From CAIKMD01 sp963729935 (GTDB lineage Bacteria > Pseudomonadota > Alphaproteobacteria > ATCC43930 > CGMCC-115725), in the NCBI GenBank assembly GCA_963729935.1, contig CAVSPW010000010.1:310001-374000 (forward strand): a stretch of DNA of 64,000 nt. Reading direction: 5' to 3'. The translations under genes were made by a program, and so were the position numbers. The notes under the pieces were generated by a model. It was not told the origin of the DNA. It did no database searches and was given only the letters and a program-made list of their open reading frames with translations. Below are positions 61,423-64,000 of this stretch, one piece after another. The first letter of the stretch is position 1, and every line of letters begins with the position of its first letter.

Positions 61423-61956
61423 TCAAAGAGAAAGATGTTTTGCGGTTTCCTGCAAGTGCTGAATGATGCGATCTCGATGGGGATTTTCTTGATCGATCAT
61501 CTTTAGATAATCCATTTCGCCATTTGCAGGAGCATCACAGTATGCCTGTTCTTCATGGGTCATACGCTTGAGCATTCCGAACGACATATGACCAAACACC
61601 CGAAGGCTCCCAGCCAAGCAATCAAGATCGCTTTTTGAAAAAACATTCATATCCGGCTTGCGAGCAGCGGTCACGCGAGGGGCTTCAATCACCAACGCTT
61701 TCTTGACCTCTTCGGTCAAATCTTGATCTAAGAACTTATCGAGTCCCAGCATGTCATAAACAGTCGATGGCACGGGACCGTGCGGCATTGCGATATACTG
61801 ATCGCCGAGGATTGGGCGCCCGTATTTGTTCAAATGCTCCTTATCTGCGTAGAAGAGCACTTTGACGATGTAATAAAAGGTAATGCCTGGTAGCTCGTTG
61901 GCGAGCCATACCAGCGCTTCAATCGCTTTCTTTTCGTTGAACTGGAATCTGACCAT
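61423..61956 (-). CDS. Panacea/SocA-like domain protein (antitoxin candidate)
   Basis: The ATG at 61954-61956 (MVRFQFNEKKAIEALVWLAN) gives 177 residues. Upstream in-frame codons look unrelated. The sequence has the Panacea (PF13274) plan: VWLANELPGITFYYIVKVLF, YADKEHLNKYGRPILGDQYI and AMPHGPVPSTVYDML, the last two being the family's signature. Panacea domains are found in SocA and in PanA antitoxins, which neutralise many different toxins. It is the first gene of a two-gene unit inside the transposon. Confidence 0.87.
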   Translation of the reverse strand: MVRFQFNEKKAIEALVWLANELPGITFYYIVKVLFYADKEHLNKYGRPILGDQYIAMPHGPVPSTVYDMLGLDKFLDQDLTEEVKKALVIEAPRVTAARKPDMNVFSKSDLDCLAGSLRVFGHMSFGMLKRMTHEEQAYCDAPANGEMDYLKMIDQENPHRDRIIQHLQETAKHLSL

Positions 61957-62095
61957 TTTCGGCGTATCTTCCGTCCGGCAGCGGCCGATTCGCCCCTGAA
62001 GGGAACCCCTGGAAAGACCATATAGGTGCGAAACGAGTCGTGGCAACCGCCATCTAGTGGAATAGCCCACCAAAGACCATGAAATAAATATGGTC

Positions 62096-62115
62096 ATTCA
62101 AACTGACCCATTACC
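62096..62115 (-). repeat. Right terminal inverted repeat of the transposon
   Basis: Reads GGTAATGGGTCAGTTTGAAT inward on the minus strand. The outside target duplication is ATCCGGAT at 62116-62123. Because ATCCGGAT is itself a palindrome, the duplicates look like an extension of the inverted repeats. Confidence 0.88.
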
Positions 62116-62126
62116 ATCCGGATCGG

Positions 62127-62297
62127 TCAAGAACAAAAAGCGAACTCTGGCGGCCGCCTGGCCTCGCTGAAGCGGATATGGAGGGGGTTGCCCCTGACCT
62201 CGATCCGCCCGGAAACGGCCAGGGCGCGCAGCCGCGCCGCCAGGACAAGCGGGTCGGGGCTCGCGACCGATCGATCCTCGCGCGCGTTATCGTCTTG
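62127..62297 (-). pseudogene. Remnant of a gene interrupted near the transposon
   Basis: The minus strand encodes ASPDPLVLAARLRALAVSGR and then IEVRGNPLHIRFSEARRPPE followed by a stop 4 bp outside the target duplication. The end resembles DUF3658-like C-termini (RLRxLxxxGRxEVRG). No start codon exists before an upstream stop, so the gene is incomplete. Its terminator appears to be on the other side of the element (58445-58466). Confidence 0.45.
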
Positions 62298-62423
62298 TTA
62301 CAGGCTCCGGCGCGTAAACCGCTTCTTGAGGGTCGCGGCGCCAATCTTTCCCCGGCGCGATGCCAAAATCGCGCGGAATTTGCGCCGAATTGCGGCGATG
62401 TCTTCGCCTGTGAGGAGTTTGCG

Positions 62424-63086
62424 ATGAAAGCCCTCTTTCCCCTCTTCGCCCTGGCGGCGGCGCTCTGCGCCGGGCTGGGCGCGGCCTCGCCGGCGCGGGC
62501 CGGCGCCTGCGGCCCGGGCATGGGCACGGGCGAAGTGGCCGGCACCTTGGCCGGAGCCGCGGCCGGCGGCGTCGTCGGCAATCAATTCGGCAAGGGCTCG
62601 GGCAAGGATGCGGCCACGGTCGCGGGCGTGATCGCCGGCGGCCTCCTCGGCAATCAGGCCGGCGAATCCCTGGACGCGGCGAACTGCCCGCCGCCGGCGC
62701 AACCGGTCGCGGCGCCGCCGCCGGCCTATTATGCGCCGCCGCCGCCCGCCGCGGTTTATCAGCCCGCCTATCCGCCGCCGCCGGTCGTCTATCAACCGGC
62801 CCCCGTCTATATCGTCGCCAGCCAGGTCACCTGGGGCGAGCCGATCTATATGGGCCCGGGCCGCGATTGCCGCGCCTATAGCCAATGGGCCTTGGTCAAT
62901 GGCGCGATGCAGCCCGTCTATGGCGTCGCCTGCCGCGACTATACCGGCTGGCGTTACGTACAGCCTTTCGCCGGCGCGTGGCGCCTCGATGTGGATTTCG
63001 ACCGCGGCATGCATCGCGGCCACGAGCGCGAGCACGAGCACGAGCACGAGCGCGATCGCGATCGCGATCGCGAGCATCATCACTGA
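62424..63086 (+). CDS. Secreted glycine-zipper protein with His/Glu/Asp/Arg tail
   Basis: The ATG at 62424 follows GAGGAG and gives 220 residues. It has a signal peptide (LFPLFALAAALCAGLGAASP, ending ARA-GAC), a glycine zipper (TLAGAAAGGVVGNQFGKG, VAGVIAGGLLGNQAGESL), a Pro/Tyr-rich linker (APPPAYYAPPPPAAVYQPAY) and an end with GRDCRAYSQWALVNGAMQPV. The last 25 residues repeat HEREHEHEHERDRD and may bind metal. Its zipper resembles that of the protein at 11755-12579. Confidence 0.83.
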   Translation: MKALFPLFALAAALCAGLGAASPARAGACGPGMGTGEVAGTLAGAAAGGVVGNQFGKGSGKDAATVAGVIAGGLLGNQAGESLDAANCPPPAQPVAAPPPAYYAPPPPAAVYQPAYPPPPVVYQPAPVYIVASQVTWGEPIYMGPGRDCRAYSQWALVNGAMQPVYGVACRDYTGWRYVQPFAGAWRLDVDFDRGMHRGHEREHEHEHERDRDRDREHHH

Positions 63087-63122
63087 GCGAGAGCGGCCGG
63101 CCGGCCGCCGCCTGCAAGGAGA

Positions 63123-63147
63123 AAGGCCGCCTTCGGGCGGCCTTTTT
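63123..63147 (+). terminator. Terminator after the glycine-zipper gene
   Basis: AAGGCCGCC/GGCGGCCTT with loop TTCG is followed by TTTTT, 36 bp after the stop. It has the same stem as the terminator at 55028. Confidence 0.88.
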
Positions 63148-63249
63148 GTCGCCGTCTCGGAAAGGGCGAGGCTGTGCTAGCATGGCTGAGCCGCTGTTCA
63201 TCGGGGGATATAGCGTCTCGTCCGGAAACGGCATCGACGAGGGGGGGGG

Positions 63250-64000
63250 ATGAGGATGAAGCCGGTCTGGAAGGTCGTCGTCTGTTGCCTGATGATGAGT
63301 TTTCTCGGGCACCGCGCACATGCCGCCGATATTCCCGGCGCCAAGGATCCGGCGTTTTTGAAACGCTACGAAGGATCCAGCATCATCGCCTATCTCACGC
63401 GGCCCTATGATCAATATGCGCTTGCCGAGCCCGATCCGGACAAGCCGCCTTCGGGCTATCGCTTCAATTCGGTCGAGGGCCAGATCACGCGCATCGTCTA
63501 TCAGACGGGGCCGCAGCACACGGTGCTCGAATTGCTGCGCAATTACGAGGCGGCGATCAAGGAAGCCGGGCTCGCCCGCGTTCTGGAGCTGACCGAGAAG
63601 ACGGCCGATCCGCGCGATTTCGGCGGCTATGTCTATCCGCAGAGCTGGCAGCCCGCGGAGGATTTCAACTGGACCAATCTCGGCCGCGCCGGGATTCAGC
63701 AGATGGGCTATGTCTCGGCCAAGGGCAACAAGGACGGCAACGACGTCAGCTTGGCGGTCTTCGTCATCAATTATTCGCACGATGTCGATCTGACCTATCA
63801 GGGGCGGAAGACGCATTTCGATCCGACCCAGGTGACGGTCGTGGTCGACGTCGTCACCGCAAAAGCGGTCGAGAATAAAATGGTCTTCGTCACGGCCGTC
63901 GACATGGCCGACGGGCTGGCGACGAAAGGAAGCGTCGACATTTACGGAATCCTGTTCGACGTCGACAAGACGGAGATAAAACCGGAAAGCGCCAAGACCC
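63250..64000 (+). CDS. OmpA-family outer-membrane protein, N-terminal part
   Basis: The frame from ATG 63250 (a second ATG is at 63256) is open to the window's end, at least 250 residues. It has a signal peptide (WKVVVCCLMMSFLGHRAHAA) and a mature part with IPGAKDPAFLKRYEGSSIIA. A domain DVSLAVFVINYSHDVDLTYQ follows, and at the end the start of an OmpA-like domain (GSVDIYGILFDVDKTEIKPE). Such proteins anchor the outer membrane to peptidoglycan. A run of nine G residues lies right before the ATG. Confidence 0.82.
   Translation, partial: MRMKPVWKVVVCCLMMSFLGHRAHAADIPGAKDPAFLKRYEGSSIIAYLTRPYDQYALAEPDPDKPPSGYRFNSVEGQITRIVYQTGPQHTVLELLRNYEAAIKEAGLARVLELTEKTADPRDFGGYVYPQSWQPAEDFNWTNLGRAGIQQMGYVSAKGNKDGNDVSLAVFVINYSHDVDLTYQGRKTHFDPTQVTVVVDVVTAKAVENKMVFVTAVDMADGLATKGSVDIYGILFDVDKTEIKPESAKT

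Larger units (their letters stand above)
58507..62115. mobile_element. IS1-family transposon with passenger genes (3609 bp)
   Basis: The ends are 20-bp inverted repeats: left GGTAGTGGGTCAGTTTGAAT (58507-58526) and right, read inward, GGTAATGGGTCAGTTTGAAT (62096-62115), 19 of 20 matching. Directly outside is an 8-bp duplication ATCCGGAT (58499-58506 and 62116-62123). GGTAATG-type ends and 8-9-bp duplications are characteristic of the IS1 family, matching the transposase inside. The element carries three rightward passenger genes, a tRNA-like gene, the transposase and two leftward genes. Its base composition is lower in GC than the flanks. Confidence 0.88.

Noticed and set aside
62298..62420. 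Minus-strand frame LLTGEDIAAIRRKFRAILAS before the glycine-zipper gene
   Set aside because: Reads plausibly but has no start codon outside the opposite gene, so I could not separate a remnant from chance.
53001..63086. CRISPR array
   Set aside because: Short repeats seen here (HEHEHE-coding GAGCAC repeats at 63020-63070, GGC runs at 54490 and 54740) are coding triplet repeats without spacers. No CRISPR-like array was found anywhere in the window.

Overview
This GC-rich 64-kb window looks like a chromosome segment of an aerobic to microaerobic alphaproteobacterium, most likely in or near the Hyphomicrobiales (Rhizobiales). The clues are the end of a fixGHIS/ccoGHIS locus, a FixL/FixJ-type two-component pair, FixK/FNR-like TTGAT-N4-GTCAA boxes in several gene starts, many orphan substrate-binding proteins and glutathione transferases, and 105-bp palindromic dispersed repeats. 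I recall similar repeats from rhizobia-related genomes but could not search, so the order and genus are inference.

Layout. 0-1.4 kb: end of a copper P-type ATPase (ccoI), ccoS and a small membrane protein. 1.5-9 kb: a catabolic block with a complete TRAP transporter, an FAD oxidoreductase translationally coupled to a thiamine-diphosphate enzyme, and two VOC proteins. 9-14.4 kb: a fused [2Fe-2S]/molybdopterin oxidoreductase and a universal stress protein, each behind a FixK-like box, plus a glycine-zipper outer-surface protein. 14.9-17.5 kb: two tandem LuxR-type regulators whose 3' two-thirds are almost identical over 815 bp. 17.5-20 kb: a coiled-coil/SH3 membrane protein with 300-bp internal repeats and a frameshift. 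20-31 kb: Rieske oxygenase, orphan solute-binding proteins, CcdA/thioredoxin pair, two GSTs, methyltransferase, flavin monooxygenase and a maleate-isomerase relative without the usual cysteines. 32-37.9 kb: small proteins, GAF-PAS kinase and FixJ-like regulator, and an MFS transporter with a truncated 5' copy nearby. 37.9-42.5 kb: a PPDK-like enzyme without its PEP-binding barrel, coupled to a protein with a PhoU/DUF47-like C-terminus, and several very small genes. 42.6-55 kb: two hybrid histidine kinases, a DUF389 protein, a purple-acid-phosphatase-like enzyme, another PAS kinase and housekeeping-type membrane proteins. 55-58.4 kb: GST, lipoprotein, HdeD-like protein and an orphan terminase-small-subunit-like gene. 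58.5-62.1 kb: a mobile element. 62.4-64 kb: another glycine-zipper protein and the start of an OmpA-like protein.

The most notable object is the 3.6-kb element at 58507-62115. It has 20-bp terminal inverted repeats beginning GGTA(G/A)TG, an 8-bp target duplication ATCCGGAT, an IS1-family transposase, and passenger genes. These include a tRNA-Thr-like gene with an abnormal anticodon arm and a Panacea/SocA-like protein followed 4 bp later by an unknown small protein, which fits a mobile toxin-antitoxin pair.

The second theme is oxygen control. FixK/FNR-like boxes lie upstream of the molybdopterin enzyme, the stress protein, the PhoU-like/PPDK-like operon and two tiny genes. For both tiny genes the box centre is exactly 41.5 bp before the A of the ATG, which predicts leaderless messages.
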